A DNA stretch of 45,366 bases from Prosthecobacter debontii (GTDB lineage: Bacteria; Verrucomicrobiota; Verrucomicrobiia; Chthoniobacterales; Chthoniobacteraceae), in contig CAMAUI010000024.1 in assembly GCA_945861385.1 (NCBI GenBank), positions 1 through 45,366 on the forward strand. Direction: 5' to 3'. The notes beneath the pieces were generated by a model. That model did not search any database. It was not told the DNA's origin and saw only the letters and a list, made by a program, of their open reading frames with translations. The translations under genes and the position numbers were made by a program. How positions within the stretch are numbered: position 1 is the first letter of the stretch; each line of letters starts with the position of its first letter. This document shows positions 33,687-41,191 of this stretch, piece by piece.

Positions 33687-33733
33687 CCGACGCTGATTCC
33701 CGCAAACCGAAGCGTCGCACAATATCTGCGAGG

Positions 33734-33858
33734 TTTTGGAGTGAGCAGTCCTCTGCCGCTTTGTTACTTGGGTGAGAGGGGACAGTCGTCCAAATTGCGG
33801 GAGCCGTCCCCACCCGGCACTCCACTCCAAAGCGCCAGAGGGCTGCCGCACTCCAAAA
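33734..33858. repeat. MITE-like inverted repeat, about 125 bp
   Basis: The left arm 33734-33763 (TTTTGGAGTGAGCAG, then CTCTGCCGCTTTG) and right arm 33827-33858 (CCAAAGCGCCAGAG, then GCCGCACTCCAAAA) are imperfect reverse complements over about 30 bp. An inner pair, GGGGAC/GTCCCC, lies at 33779-33784 and 33806-33811. No ORF lies inside. It sits between the S74 protein gene and the first toxin-antitoxin module. Confidence 0.6.
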
Positions 33859-33895
33859 GCTGTCGCACGCTCCCCCGTCGCCGTTTCGCTTTCGG

Positions 33896-34188
33896 TTAAC
33901 GCAGCGGACGCCTTCCGCGCGCGCCGTGCCAGAAGCGGAGAATCTTCACCGTCTGCCGCGCCTCATCCGCGCGGTAGATGATGAGATAAACGCCGAAAGG
34001 GAAAAAATGGGGCCCGGTCTTTCGCGCAGCGACACGCCGATATGCGGCGCGTCCGTGAAGGACTCGGCCTTTGCGATCAACTCCATCCCGAAACGCTCCG
34101 CAGCCGCGGGCGAGTCGAGCGTGATCCGTTCCACGATTTTTCGCAAATCGTCGCGGCTGCGCGTGGAGAAAATTACCTGCCAGCCCAT
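33896..34188 (-). pseudogene. ParE/RelE-type toxin with a frameshift
   Basis: The N-terminal part (from ATG 34188) reads MGWQVIFSTRSRDDLRKIVE and later GVSLRERPGPIF; the C-terminal part lies one frame back as FFPFGVYLIIYRADEARQTV and KILRFWHGARGRR. Together they form a normal ParE/RelE-family toxin of about 97 residues. The break is at a run of six T on the coding strand (A6 at 34002-34007 on the plus strand). A -1 slip there yields RPGPIFFPFGVYLIIYR, which is what the family normally has. It is either a real inactivating indel, a sequencing homopolymer error or slippage-dependent expression. Without the shift the product is an 80-residue protein lacking the C-terminal strands. Its start overlaps the antitoxin gene by 16 bp. 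Confidence 0.7.
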
Positions 34189-34403
34189 GAGCGCACGGCC
34201 CCTCGCATTTCGTCGGCGGAAAGGCCGCGCCCGCTGTCAATTTCCCACTCCGCCTCGTCCAGTGAGGCGAGCAATTCCACGCGCTCGCCCTCGCTCATGA
34301 TGTCGAGGCCGAACCGCCGCGCGAGCCAGCGCGATTCCAAAACCTCACGCTGATTCACAGGCAGTTCTTCAATTGCGGATTCGATTTCGTCAACGGTGCT
34401 CAT
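34173..34403 (-). CDS. Antitoxin (addiction-module component) paired with the frameshifted ParE
   Basis: This 76-residue protein reads MSTVDEIESAIEELPVNQRE, RFGLDIMSEGERVELLASLD and EAEWEIDSGRGLSADEMRGA. It resembles the small acidic addiction-module antitoxins that precede RelE/ParE toxins; the C-terminal DEAEWEIDSGRGLSADEM is the likely toxin-wrapping segment. The ATG at 34403 is favoured because upstream residues are low complexity. It overlaps the toxin start by 16 bp. It is divergent from a second ParD-like gene at 34611, so the 207 bp between them probably holds both autoregulated promoters. Confidence 0.7.
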   Translation of the reverse strand: MSTVDEIESAIEELPVNQREVLESRWLARRFGLDIMSEGERVELLASLDEAEWEIDSGRGLSADEMRGAVRSWAGR

Positions 34404-34610
34404 GCCCGCGAGGCTATGCCTTTGCCCACTGCTTCGCAACCGCCTTCTCCGCCGCCCTTCCAAATTGCAGGCGGCAAGCTGGGCTGTTGCGGATTTCCCG
34501 GCAGCGGTGAGTGAAGCCGATGGCTCGTGCGTCGAGCGCGAGTCGAGTGCGGCTTTTACACGGTCAGCCTGTTCGCTTGCCAGCACACTCTCCGCAGCTA
34601 TTTTCGCCGC

Positions 34611-34841
34611 ATGGCACAGGTCATTCTTTCACTGCCGGAGACGCTTGAAGACACACTCGCCCGCCGGATGTCGGCGGCGGGGATTCACAGTAAGCAGGAA
34701 TACCTGCTCGAACTCGTGCGCGCGGATTGCGAAGCGGCGGACTTGGAGGTCGTGCTCGAATCGCGCGACGCGGGGCCGGTCGAGCCGTTGGAGGCGGATT
34801 GGAAAGAAAAGGTGCGCGCCGCCGCGCAAGGCCGTGGCTGA
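34611..34841 (+). CDS. ParD-like antitoxin
   Basis: This 76-residue protein begins MAQVILSLPETLEDTLARRM, a ribbon-helix-helix-like start, and ends with an acidic-to-basic tail GPVEPLEADWKEKVRAAAQG. It precedes a ParE-type toxin gene whose GTG start overlaps its end by eight bases, the usual antitoxin-first order. The tail spacing fits ParD/CopG antitoxins that wrap the toxin. The ATG at 34611 is followed directly by the family-like sequence; the open frame back to 34527 has no such similarity. Confidence 0.7.
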   Translation: MAQVILSLPETLEDTLARRMSAAGIHSKQEYLLELVRADCEAADLEVVLESRDAGPVEPLEADWKEKVRAAAQGRG

Positions 34842-35160
34842 GATCGAGCGGCACCCGGCGGTGGTGGCGGAAGACTTGCCGAAAATCTACGCCACCATCG
34901 CGCGTGACAACCCGGCCGCCGCTGAACGCGTGCTTGATGCGGTGGAGGTGACTTTCGATCTACTCGCGCGGGAACCGGCGGCGGGCGTCGCATATCTCAC
35001 GCGCAACGCAAAGCTGCGCGGGCTGCGGATGCTGCCGGTGATTGGTTTCCGAAACTACCTCGTCTTTCACCGCATCGCAGGCGAGCGCGTCCGCATCCTC
35101 TACGTCACACACGGTGCCCGGCATTTGCTTCGCCTTTTTCGGCGCTCGCAACGCGAGTAA
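34834..35160 (+). CDS. ParE/RelE-type toxin
   Basis: This 108-residue protein starts at GTG 34834 (VAEIERHPAVVAEDLPKIYA). It has the family pattern of two N-terminal helices (TIARDNPAAAERVLDAVEVT) and a four-stranded sheet ending MLPVIGFRNYLVFHRIAGER and VRILYVTHGARHLLRLF. ParE members poison gyrase while RelE members cut mRNA on ribosomes; sequence alone does not decide between them. The start overlaps the antitoxin by eight bases. This module is intact, unlike its divergent neighbour. Confidence 0.75.
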   Translation: MAEIERHPAVVAEDLPKIYATIARDNPAAAERVLDAVEVTFDLLAREPAAGVAYLTRNAKLRGLRMLPVIGFRNYLVFHRIAGERVRILYVTHGARHLLRLFRRSQRE

Positions 35161-35171
35161 CGCAAAACCCC

Positions 35172-35244
35172 GTAGCCGCGCCTCGTAAGAGCGCGGGCAC
35201 TTTTCCACGAGGGAGATACGCCGCACTTTTACAAGCGCAGCTAC
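35172..35244. repeat. Intergenic palindromic repeat pair, same family as inside the DUF1553 gene
   Basis: The copy at 35172-35205 (GTAGCCGCGCCTCGTAAGAG, then CGCGGGCAC) is followed after 15 bp by a diverged inverted copy at 35221-35244 (CCGCACTTTTACAAGCGCAG, then CTAC). Together they form a long hairpin between two toxin-antitoxin modules. The first copy matches the reverse complement of 30088-30119. Confidence 0.65.
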
Positions 35245-35299
35245 ACCCGATGCCGGAAATCGCGTTCGACAACTTCTGCCGCGCGGCTAGTCTGCGCTC

Positions 35300-35548
35300 A
35301 TGCCGCAAGTTGCCGCACATGAACTGCCGGAGGAATTGCTCAGGGCTTGGGCGCATCTGCCGCCGGAGCGCCGACGCTCTGTCGTCGAATTTGCCCGCTT
35401 TCTCGAAGAACAGGAAGTGTCGGGTGCCGGGGATGCGGCATGGGACCGGATCACGGGCGACGAAGGTAAAATGGCGAACTTTCAGCAGTGGGCCGATCGT
35501 CTGCTCACGGAACCGGGATCCGAACCGATCGTCACCGAGCGGTTGTGA
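35300..35548 (+). CDS. Antitoxin-like protein (DUF2281-type)
   Basis: This 82-residue protein reads ELPEELLRAWAHLPPERRRS and VVEFARFLEEQEVSG, the LPPExxxxVxxFxxFL pattern of DUF2281-like antitoxins. A divergent tail follows (DRLLTEPGSEPIVTERL). Its stop codon overlaps the GTG start of the next gene (GTGA), so the pair is translationally coupled. It lies directly after a palindromic repeat pair. The role is inferred from partner and size. Confidence 0.65.
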   Translation: MPQVAAHELPEELLRAWAHLPPERRRSVVEFARFLEEQEVSGAGDAAWDRITGDEGKMANFQQWADRLLTEPGSEPIVTERL

Positions 35549-35805
35549 TCTCGAAAGTCCACGCGCACTTTTGGCGGCTGCTCAACCAACTGCCGGAGCA
35601 AATTCAGCAGATGGCCCGCGAACGCTATGCGGACTTCATCAAAGACCCCGGCCTGCCGGGGCTGCGATTCAAGAAGCTTCAGGGCACCCGCGATCTTTGG
35701 TCGGTGCGGCTGAATGATGATTACCGCGCCGTGTGCCAGCGTTCCGGCGACACCGTTGTCTGGGTCTGGATCGGGTCGCACCGCGAGTTCGACAAGTTGT
35801 TCTGA
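35545..35805 (+). CDS. RelE/ParE-superfamily toxin
   Basis: This 86-residue protein starts at GTG 35545 (VISKVHAHFWRLLNQLPEQI). It shows the typical QMARERYADFIKDPGLPGLR, FKKLQGTRDLWSVRLNDDYR and VVWVWIGSHREFDKLF. These match the group of small RelE-like toxins (plasmid stabilisation type) with Lxx..LWSxRxxxxYR and a WIGxHxEY/FD C-terminus. It should be a ribosome-dependent mRNA interferase held inactive by the protein encoded just upstream. GTGA overlap joins the two genes. Confidence 0.75.
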   Translation: MISKVHAHFWRLLNQLPEQIQQMARERYADFIKDPGLPGLRFKKLQGTRDLWSVRLNDDYRAVCQRSGDTVVWVWIGSHREFDKLF

Positions 35806-35928
35806 CCGGTTGCATGGTCGCGTCCCGGCCACTTTGCCACACGAGATCAGCCCGCGCCTGCGACGGATAACTGAGCCGGGGCGGAAATTTCCTCCGAGTA
35901 ATCCCCCGCATCCGCGGTTAATGCCTCC

Positions 35929-37329
35929 ATGACATCGGTGGATCAACAGGGTTTCGGCCGCCGTGAATTCCTCCGCCGTGCGGGCGGCGGCTTTGGCGCG
36001 CTTGCGCTGGCGGATGTCATCGCGCGCGCGGAGTCGCCGGCTTTTCTCACGCACGTGCCGCGGGCGCGGCGGGTGATCCAGCTTTTCATGAATGGCGGCG
36101 TGTCGCCGATGGATACGTTTGACCCGAAGCCGGAACTCACTCGGCTGCATGGGCAGAAGCTCGGCCCGAAGGAGCGGCCCGAGGGGCAGACGGGCGATTG
36201 CGGCGCGCTGATGAAGTCGCCGTTTCCGTTTGCGCAGCACGGGCAGTGCGGGCGCTGGGTGAGCAGCATGTTCCCGCATACGGCGCGGCATGTGGACGAC
36301 CTCGCGTTCCTCATGGCGATGGCGAGCAAGACGAGCGTGCATGGGCCTGGCAGCTACATGCAGAACACGGGGTTTTTGCTGCCCGGCTTCCCGTGCCTCG
36401 GCGCGTGGGTGAGCTACGCGCTGGGGAATATCGCGGACAATCTGCCGACGTTCATCGCGATGCCGGATCCGCGCGGGCTGCCGTACAATCAGCGCGGGAA
36501 TTTCTCCGCCGGCTTCCTGCCCGCGGCGCACGAGGGCACGGTGTACGAGCCGGGGAAGGGGATTCACGATTTGTTCCCGCGCGAACGGTTCGCGTTTGCG
36601 AAGGGCGATGCCGAGCGCGAGAGCCTGGCGTTGCTGGGGAAAATCAACCGTGCCCACGCGGCGGCGCATCCGGGCGATTCGCGGCTCGATGCGCGAATCG
36701 TGGCGAGCGAGCTGGCTGCGAAGATGCAGCTCAGCGCGCCCGAGGCGTTCGACGTGATGCGCGAGAGCGCGACGACGCGCGCGGCGTACGGGATGGAGAA
36801 AAAGGAGACGGAGGATTTCGGGAGGCGCTGCCTGCTCGCGCGGCGGCTCGTCGAGCGCGGGGTGCGTTTCGTTCAGGTGTGGAGCGGCCCGCAGGGCGCG
36901 GTGAACAATTGGGACAACCACGGCAGCATCCCGAAGGAACTCCCGCCGATGGCGCTCAGCGTGGATCAGCCCATCGGCGCGCTGTTGGCGGATCTCAAAC
37001 AGCGCGGGCTGATGGAGGACACGCTGGTGATCTGGACGACGGAATTCGGACGCACGCCCTTCGCACAGGGCGGCGACGGACGCGATCACAACGGCGGCAG
37101 CTTCGTCACGTGGCTCGCGGGCGCAGGCGTGAAGGGCGGCGTCGCGCACGGCCAGAGCGACGACTGGGGCTGGAAGGCCGCCGAGGGAAAAACGTACTGC
37201 TACGATCTGCACGCGACCGTCCTGCATTTGCTCGGCATCAATCACGAGAAGCTCACGTGGCGCCACAACGGCATAGACCGCCGGCTGACGGACGTTCACG
37301 GGAAAGTCGTGCGTGAGATTCTTGCGTAA
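35929..37329 (+). CDS. DUF1501 protein with twin-arginine signal
   Basis: This 466-residue protein begins with a Tat-type leader (GRREFLRRAGGGFGALALAD). It then shows the family hallmarks RRVIQLFMNGGVSPMDTFDP, GPGSYMQNTGFLLPGFPCLG and AWVSYALG, PQGAVNNWDNHGSIPK, and EDTLVIWTTEFGRTPFAQ followed by DHNGGSFVTWLAGAGVKGG and HLLGINHEKLTWRHNGID. The fold is sulfatase/alkaline-phosphatase-like, and the molecular activity is unproven. In related genomes the gene usually follows a DUF1549/DUF1553 cytochrome gene directly; here that gene ends at 30648, with an accessory island between them. Confidence 0.88.
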   Translation: MTSVDQQGFGRREFLRRAGGGFGALALADVIARAESPAFLTHVPRARRVIQLFMNGGVSPMDTFDPKPELTRLHGQKLGPKERPEGQTGDCGALMKSPFPFAQHGQCGRWVSSMFPHTARHVDDLAFLMAMASKTSVHGPGSYMQNTGFLLPGFPCLGAWVSYALGNIADNLPTFIAMPDPRGLPYNQRGNFSAGFLPAAHEGTVYEPGKGIHDLFPRERFAFAKGDAERESLALLGKINRAHAAAHPGDSRLDARIVASELAAKMQLSAPEAFDVMRESATTRAAYGMEKKETEDFGRRCLLARRLVERGVRFVQVWSGPQGAVNNWDNHGSIPKELPPMALSVDQPIGALLADLKQRGLMEDTLVIWTTEFGRTPFAQGGDGRDHNGGSFVTWLAGAGVKGGVAHGQSDDWGWKAAEGKTYCYDLHATVLHLLGINHEKLTWRHNGIDRRLTDVHGKVVREILA

Positions 37330-37391
37330 CAAGACGCGAGAGTTTCGCCTTTCCACGGCGGGCCGGGTGGCGCACAAACCGCACGACTTCG

Positions 37392-38696
37392 ATGAAAGTC
37401 TCCGACCTTCGCGGCATTCTTAACTACGTCCCCCGCTTCCGGGAAAAAATCTTCGTCGTCGCCGTGGATGGCGAGATCGCGGCGTCGCCGAATTTTTCCA
37501 ACATCCTGCTCGATCTCGCCGTGCTCCGGTCGCTGAACGTGCGCGTGGTGCTCGTGCATGGCGTGGCGCATCAGATCGAGAGGCTGGCGGCGGAGCGCGG
37601 GGTGAAGCCGAGTGATATTTACGGCACGGGGATCACGGATGAGCCGACGCTGAAAGTCGCGCTGGATGCGGCGACGACGCTGATGAACGAGATCATGCAG
37701 GGGCTCACGAGTGTGGATCTGCGGGCTGCCTACGCGAATGTGGTGATCGCGCACCCGGCGGGAATCCTCGGCGGGGTGGACCAGCAGCACACGGGAAAGG
37801 TCGAGCGGCTGGACAAGGGGCTGCTGCAATTGCTGCTGAACGAGGGGGTGATCCCGGTGATCCCGCCGATCGGGTTCGATGGGGAGGGGCGGACGTTCCG
37901 CGTGAACAGCGATGCGATCGCCACGGAGGTCGCGGAGGCGATGCAGGCGATGAAGGTGATTTTCCTCGGCACGAGGGACGGAGTGTACGTGGGGGGCACG
38001 CTCATCCACCAGCTCAGCATCAGCGAGGCGGAGGAGCTTGCGAAGAAGCGGAGGAAGGAACTCGAGGCCGGGACGGTGTCGAAGCTCGATTGCGCCGCGC
38101 GCGCCTGCCGGCACGGGGTGCCGCGCGTGCATCTGCTGAATGGCAACACGGATGAGGCGCTGCTGGCGGAGGTGTTCAGCACCGAGGGCGTGGGCACGAT
38201 GGTGTACGGGAATGATTACCAGCAGATCCGCCGGGTGCTGAAGAAGGATGTGCGCGCGGTGATGCAGCTCATCAAGAACAGCATCGAGCACGCGGAACTC
38301 ATGAAGCGCACGCGCAACGACATCGTGGCGCAGATTGACGACTACTGGGCGCTCGAGGTGGACCGGCAGCTCGTGGCGTGCGTCGCGGTGCATTTGTACG
38401 GGGATGAGCAGAACGCCGAGCTCGCGTGCCTGTACGTGGCGCGCGCGCACGAGGGGCAGGGCTATGGCCGGAAGCTGATGGCCTTTGCGGAGCAGCTCGC
38501 CGCGCAGCGCGGTGCGAAGCAAATCTTCGCGCTGAGCACGCAGGCCTTCAACTACTTCACCCAAAAGGGCGGCTACGTAGAGGTGTCGCCGGATGTGCTC
38601 CCGCCCGAGCGCCGGAAGAAGTACGACGCGAGCGGACGCAATTCGAAGGTGCTGGCAAAGACAGTCGTCGCATCCGGTGATCCGGCGCGGGCCTGA
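37392..38696 (+). CDS. argA: N-acetylglutamate synthase (amino-acid N-acetyltransferase)
   Basis: This 434-residue protein has an N-terminal amino-acid-kinase-like domain (EIAASPNFSNILLDLAVLRS; VVLVHGVAHQIERLAAERGV; GVIPVIPPIGFDGEGRTFRV; NSDAIATEVAEAM). A C-terminal GNAT domain follows (AELACLYVARAHEGQGYGRK, with the acetyl-CoA loop QGYGRKLM). It transfers acetyl from acetyl-CoA to glutamate, the first step of arginine synthesis. The ATG at 37392 (MKVSDLRGILNYVPRFREKI) is the family start. The gene is 62 bp after the DUF1501 gene and converges on yebC-like with a 6-bp gap. Arginine feedback through the kinase-like domain is known for the family. Confidence 0.88.
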   Translation: MKVSDLRGILNYVPRFREKIFVVAVDGEIAASPNFSNILLDLAVLRSLNVRVVLVHGVAHQIERLAAERGVKPSDIYGTGITDEPTLKVALDAATTLMNEIMQGLTSVDLRAAYANVVIAHPAGILGGVDQQHTGKVERLDKGLLQLLLNEGVIPVIPPIGFDGEGRTFRVNSDAIATEVAEAMQAMKVIFLGTRDGVYVGGTLIHQLSISEAEELAKKRRKELEAGTVSKLDCAARACRHGVPRVHLLNGNTDEALLAEVFSTEGVGTMVYGNDYQQIRRVLKKDVRAVMQLIKNSIEHAELMKRTRNDIVAQIDDYWALEVDRQLVACVAVHLYGDEQNAELACLYVARAHEGQGYGRKLMAFAEQLAAQRGAKQIFALSTQAFNYFTQKGGYVEVSPDVLPPERRKKYDASGRNSKVLAKTVVASGDPARA

Positions 38697-38702
38697 TCCG
38701 CG

Positions 38703-39434
38703 CTATTTCAGGGCGGCCCAGACGCGGTGGACGTCGTCATGGTCCTCGAGGCCCTGGAGGAATTCGCCGACCTCGGCAAGCTGGGCTTCGCTGAGTTCGG
38801 CGCATTGTTTCGGGATGTAGCCGATCTCGCTGGTGACGACGTTCCAGCCGTTCGATGAGAGCCATTTCGAGACCGCCGCAGTGGCGGTGCGGTCGGTGAT
38901 GAAGCGCGCCCCTTTCCGGTCGGCGGGGATGTCGTCATTCTTCTCGTGGCTGAGCGGCTCGACTTCGTTGGCGCCGGCCTCGATGGCGGCTTCCTCGATG
39001 TCGGCGTCCATTTTTTCCGTGTGCGCCTCGACGATGCCGACGTTTTCGAAAAGAAACTTGTTGCTACCGGGCGCGCCGAGCTGGCCTTTTTTGAAGAGGA
39101 CGCGGATTTCCGGTGCGGTGCGGTTGTTGTTGTCCGTGAGGACCTCGACGATGACGGCGACCTTGTGCGGCGTGTAGCCCTCGAAGACGACGTGCTCCAT
39201 CACCATTTTTTCGTCGCCGAGCCCCGCGCCTTTCTTGATGGCGCGCTCGATGGCGTCGCGGGTGACGGAGTTTCTGCGCGCCTTTTCGACTGCGGCAAAA
39301 AGGCGTGCGTTCGAGTCCGGATCGGCGCCGCCGAGCTTGGCGGCGACCGCGATTTCCTTGGTGAGTTTGCCGACGACCGCGCCTTTGCGCAGATTCGCGA
39401 CTTCACGTTTTGCATGGAGCCATTGACGTCCCAT
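38703..39434 (-). CDS. YebC/TACO1-family protein, YeeN-like N-terminus
   Basis: This 243-residue protein reads NLRKGAVVGKLTKEIAVAAK, then DPDSNARLFAAVEKARRNSV, RDAIERAIKKGAG and VVFEGYTPHKVAVIVEVLTD, all typical of YebC/PmpR/TACO1. The opening MGRQWLHAKREVANLRKG differs from the classic MAGHSKWANIKHRK and is closer to the YeeN-type branch. Members bind DNA or the ribosome; recent work on the family points to relief of ribosome stalling at proline runs. The start at 39434 was chosen because upstream residues are unrelated. It is the last gene of the minus-strand run, 48 bp after the glycosyltransferase gene. Confidence 0.85.
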   Translation of the reverse strand: MGRQWLHAKREVANLRKGAVVGKLTKEIAVAAKLGGADPDSNARLFAAVEKARRNSVTRDAIERAIKKGAGLGDEKMVMEHVVFEGYTPHKVAVIVEVLTDNNNRTAPEIRVLFKKGQLGAPGSNKFLFENVGIVEAHTEKMDADIEEAAIEAGANEVEPLSHEKNDDIPADRKGARFITDRTATAAVSKWLSSNGWNVVTSEIGYIPKQCAELSEAQLAEVGEFLQGLEDHDDVHRVWAALK

Positions 39435-39482
39435 GGGCGGATGGATAGCGGCGCGATTTGCGAACGGCAAGCGGGGGCTGCG

Positions 39483-40433
39483 CTATTTCGGGAGCCGCGC
39501 GGAGAGCCATTTCCCGAGCCCGGCGCGGGGGCATTCGATGCCGGCGGGGAAGTCCGCCATGCGGCCGATGCGGCCATCTTTCCACACCCACGCGCGCTGG
39601 GAAAACGGGCCGACTTGCCGCGGGTCGCTCCATGTGTGGATGGCGAGAAGCCGGTCGCTGAGCGCGGCGGCGATGTGCATGGGGCCGCTGTCCACGCTGG
39701 CGACAAATTCCGCGCGGCGGATGAGCCAGCAGAGTTCGGGGAGCGACGTTGCGTTGATGAGGTTGACCGCATTTGCGCGCACGGTGCTGGCGGTGCGGCC
39801 GGCTAGGACGACGGGGACCGGGGCAAGCGCATCGCAGAAGTCGGAAATCTCGGATGCTGTGAGCGATTTGCCCGCGCCGCGGGAAAAGGGATGCAGCAAC
39901 ACAAACCGCGCGGGCAGATGCGCGGCGGGCGCGCTGCCGGCGGGGAGCGGCCATTCCGGTTCTCCGCCGATGTCGCAACCGAGCGCGGCGGCGAGGGCGA
40001 GGTTGCGCGTCACCGCGTGGACCGGCTCGCCGCGTTTCGGGACGGGGACGACATGGTGATGCAGCCAGCGTGCGCCCTCGCGGGAATCGCTTGTTCCCCA
40101 CACCTCTCCGCCGGACATCCGCCCGACGAGCGCGCTGCGGAGGAGGCCCTGGAAGTCCAGCACGAGATCCGGCTTCACGAGGTCGCGCATTCCGCGCGCC
40201 CATCCGCGGAGGCGTGTCCAGCCGAGGATGCCCTTGAAAGTGCTGCGGGGGAACTCGATCACCTCATTGATGTGGGGATTGCCGGCGAGGAGGGGAGCCC
40301 ACTCGGGATTGGCGAGCCAGGTGATGCGCGATTGGGGCCACTTTTTCCGGATGCATGCGACCGCGGGCAGGGCGTGGACGATGTCGCCGAGGGAGCTCGG
40401 CTTGATGACGAGGATGGAGCGCGGATTTTCCAC
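39483..40433 (-). CDS. Glycosyltransferase family 9 (heptosyltransferase-like)
   Basis: This 316-residue GT-B protein starts ILVIKPSSLGDIVHALPAVA, the family 9 signature. It has ITWLANPEWAPLLAGNPHIN, VLDFQGLLRSALVGRMSG and, in the donor-binding half, FVLLHPFSRGAGKSLTASEI and EFVASVDSGPMHIAAALSDR with the D(S/T)GxxHxA motif. Family 9 enzymes transfer ADP-heptose to lipopolysaccharide inner core; the exact acceptor is unknown. Gene order after a metallophosphoesterase and an ABC exporter fits an envelope-glycan operon. The gap to the upstream gene is 30 bp. Confidence 0.85.
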   Translation of the reverse strand: MENPRSILVIKPSSLGDIVHALPAVACIRKKWPQSRITWLANPEWAPLLAGNPHINEVIEFPRSTFKGILGWTRLRGWARGMRDLVKPDLVLDFQGLLRSALVGRMSGGEVWGTSDSREGARWLHHHVVPVPKRGEPVHAVTRNLALAAALGCDIGGEPEWPLPAGSAPAAHLPARFVLLHPFSRGAGKSLTASEISDFCDALAPVPVVLAGRTASTVRANAVNLINATSLPELCWLIRRAEFVASVDSGPMHIAAALSDRLLAIHTWSDPRQVGPFSQRAWVWKDGRIGRMADFPAGIECPRAGLGKWLSARLPK

Positions 40434-40463
40434 GAAGCCAGGCAGGAGGTCCGCCTCGCGGCG

Positions 40464-41189
40464 CTAGCGTCCGTCCGCCAGGCGGCTGGCGAGCCTTGGC
40501 GGCAGGCCTGCATCGAGGATTTTCTGCTGCGCGGTGGCGATGTCGTATTCGACGCGACGCAGTTGCACGTATTGTTCCTCGACGTGGTAAATGGCGTAGG
40601 AGGCGCGCCAGTCGCCATCGCGGGGCTGGCCGGTGCTGCCGATGTTGAGGAAATATTTCCTGCCCGCCTCGATAAGGATGTTCTCCCAGGAATCCATGGT
40701 GTGGACGTGGTGGTCGCGGATGTATGCGCGCGGCACGTGGGTGTGGCCGAAGAAACAAAGCTGGGTGTGCTGGTAGCTGAAGCTCGCACCGGCATCGAGC
40801 TGGTTGAGCACGTAGCCCCACTTGTGCGGCGTATCGAGGGTCGCGTGGACGATCGTGAAATCGCGGACCTGCCGCACGAACTTGAGCGAGGCGAGCCACG
40901 CGAGGTCATCCTCGGTGAGGCGGGCGCGGGTGAAATCAATGCCCTCGTTGGCGAGCGGGGAGACATTGTGGGGGTTGAAATCCATGCACGCGAGTTCGTC
41001 GTGGTTTCCTTTGACCACCGGGCAGTCGAGTGCGCGCACGATGTCGAGGCACTCCTTCGGGTTGGCGTTGTAGCCGACGATGTCGCCGAGGCAGATATAG
41101 TGCGTGCAGTGGTGCGCCTCTGCATCTGAGAGGACGGCGTGGAGGGCTTCTAAATTTGAGTGGATGTCTCCAAAGATGGCGAATCGCAT
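40464..41189 (-). CDS. Calcineurin-like metallophosphoesterase
   Basis: This 241-residue protein has all the metal-site motifs of the family: MRFAIFGDIHSN (GDxH), YICLGDIVGYNANP (GDxxxY), VVKGNHDELACMD (GNHD), FTIVHATLD and CFFGHTHVPRAY (GHTH). It also has KYFLNIGSTGQPRDGDWRAS near the end. This is the YfcE/DIP-like group of diadenosine or nucleotide phosphodiesterases; the substrate is unknown. The ATG at 41189 follows the stop of the upstream gene by two bases; TTG at 41195 would overlap it. It is probably co-translated. Confidence 0.85.
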   Translation of the reverse strand: MRFAIFGDIHSNLEALHAVLSDAEAHHCTHYICLGDIVGYNANPKECLDIVRALDCPVVKGNHDELACMDFNPHNVSPLANEGIDFTRARLTEDDLAWLASLKFVRQVRDFTIVHATLDTPHKWGYVLNQLDAGASFSYQHTQLCFFGHTHVPRAYIRDHHVHTMDSWENILIEAGRKYFLNIGSTGQPRDGDWRASYAIYHVEEQYVQLRRVEYDIATAQQKILDAGLPPRLASRLADGR

Positions 41190-41191
41190 CG

